Origin: Paenibacillus sp. NEAU-GSW1
Lineage (GTDB): Bacteria > Bacillota > Bacilli > Paenibacillales > Paenibacillaceae
Direction of reading: 5' to 3'
DNA: 64,000 nt
Assembly: GCF_009737085.1 (NCBI RefSeq)
Contig: NZ_WOVL01000018.1
Location: forward strand, 1-64,000
Position 1 is the first letter of the stretch, and every line of letters starts with the position of its first letter. Positions 63,404 to 64,000 of this stretch are shown in pieces. The notes beneath the pieces are model-generated. The model was not told the DNA's origin. It saw only the letters and a program-made list of their open reading frames with translations, and did not search any database. The position numbers and the translations under genes are program-made.

Positions 63404-63847
63404 CTATTCCTTGCTGTCGACGATTAAAGTAACCGGTCCCCAATTCAGAAGCGATACGTCCATCATCGCTCCGAATACGCCGGTCTCGACCCGCAATCCC
63501 GCCTTACGAAGCGTTTCATTAAACAAATTGTATAACGGCTCCGCCGTCTCCGGCCTTGCCGCCGCCATAAAGTTCGGACGCCGCCCCTTGCGGCAGTCGC
63601 CATAAAGCGTGAACTGGGAAACGGACAAAATTTGCCCGCCGACATCCGTGACGGAATGATTCATCTTACCTTGCTCGTCTTCGAAAATACGCAGGCCTGC
63701 CACCTTTTCCGCCATCCATCGCACGTCCGCTTCGGTATCTTCATGCGTAATGCCGACAAGAAGAACAAGTCCAAAGTCGATCGCGCCCGACAGCGCTCCT
63801 TCGACCGTTACTTCTGCTTTCTTGCTGCGCTGTACAACAACTTTCAC
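63404..63847 (-). CDS. dtd: D-aminoacyl-tRNA deacylase Dtd
   Basis: Dtd removes D-amino acids wrongly attached to tRNA. The 147-residue protein has the catalytic-site motif [19 protein letters not shown] and the cross-subunit Gly-cisPro motif in [13 protein letters not shown]. It begins [17 protein letters not shown], as usual. It lies 26 nt after relA, the conserved relA-dtd pair. Homodimer in known members. Confidence 0.97.
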   Translation of the reverse strand: MKVVVQRSKKAEVTVEGALSGAIDFGLVLLVGITHEDTEADVRWMAEKVAGLRIFEDEQGKMNHSVTDVGGQILSVSQFTLYGDCRKGRRPNFMAAARPETAEPLYNLFNETLRKAGLRVETGVFGAMMDVSLLNWGPVTLIVDSKE

Positions 63848-63873
63848 TTTCGTAAATCCTCCAAGCCTCAGTT

Positions 63874-64000
63874 CTAGCTGTTCATAATGCGCTGCACCGA
63901 ATAAATATCCTGCACCCGCTTAATCTTCTCAACGACCGAAGAGAGGTGGTCGATGTTGCGGATGAGCACCGTCATATGAATGAGCACCATTTTATTTTTA
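63874..64000 (-). CDS. relA: RelA (p)ppGpp synthetase/hydrolase, C-terminal end only
   Basis: The last 41 codons and stop read as the ACT domain end of a long RelA/SpoT homologue: [33 protein letters not shown]. The enzymatic domains lie outside the window. Identification rests on this ACT sequence and the place directly before dtd. Confidence 0.9.
   Translation of the reverse strand, partial: KNKMVLIHMTVLIRNIDHLSSVVEKIKRVQDIYSVQRIMNS

Overview
The window looks like a Bacillota chromosome of the Paenibacillus/Cohnella type. The evidence is a Bacillus-like 16S 5' end with tandem rRNA promoters, a preQ1-I riboswitch, two T-box leaders, S-layer-homology (SLH) surface anchoring, strong AGGAGG-type ribosome sites, and a gene order that follows the B. 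subtilis relA-dtd-hisS-aspS-tcdA-rarA-cymR-mnmA-yrrD-yrrI-alaS-yrzL-yrrK-yrzB-mltG-yrrN-yrrO neighbourhood. No search was run, so the genus is an inference.

Left part (1-11,040): the 5' end of a 16S rRNA gene on the minus strand with promoters P1 and P2. Next comes a minus-strand run: GNAT acetyltransferase, a small DUF6916-like protein, three tail-collar (microcystin-dependent-protein-like) paralogs, and a 2041-residue secreted SLH protein with a beta-helix and seven Ig-like repeats. This looks like an uncharacterised surface-display operon. A Tat-exported PhoX-like protein and a 28-residue ORF follow on the plus strand.

Metabolic part (11,060-24,900): queCDEF under a preQ1-I riboswitch makes preQ0/preQ1 for queuosine. 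A YuiH-like molybdopterin enzyme and a MarR regulator follow. The ureABCFGD operon lacks ureE at the locus and has a perfect GlnR/TnrA box upstream of its promoter. Then come a D,D-carboxypeptidase, a VanRS-like two-component pair, and ilvD.

Envelope and signalling part (24,900-36,900): a polysaccharide deacetylase, an AI-2E family permease, a class B penicillin-binding protein, a dCache-type chemoreceptor, the tRNA-hydroxylation pair trhP1/trhP2 behind mltG, two tandem DUF1292 genes, ruvX and an IreB-family gene. Triple 19-bp direct repeats precede both mltG and the IreB-family gene.

Right part (36,960-64,000): alaS with an Ala T-box, a second AI-2E permease, and about 1 kb of noncoding DNA with four 113-bp tandem repeats. 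Then come yrrD-like, cysteine desulfurase and cymR genes, mnmA, a CNNM/CorC protein, copC-copD, a Fur-type siderophore uptake locus and rarA. An unusual pair follows, a LuxI/FeeM-like acyltransferase next to a six-TM chemoreceptor. The window ends with tcdA, aspS and hisS (T-box), a LysR remnant, a DinB-like gene, dtd and the C-terminal end of relA.

The strongest candidates for undescribed biology are the collar/SLH operon, the acyltransferase-chemoreceptor pair, the shared 19-bp repeats, and the 113-bp repeat array.
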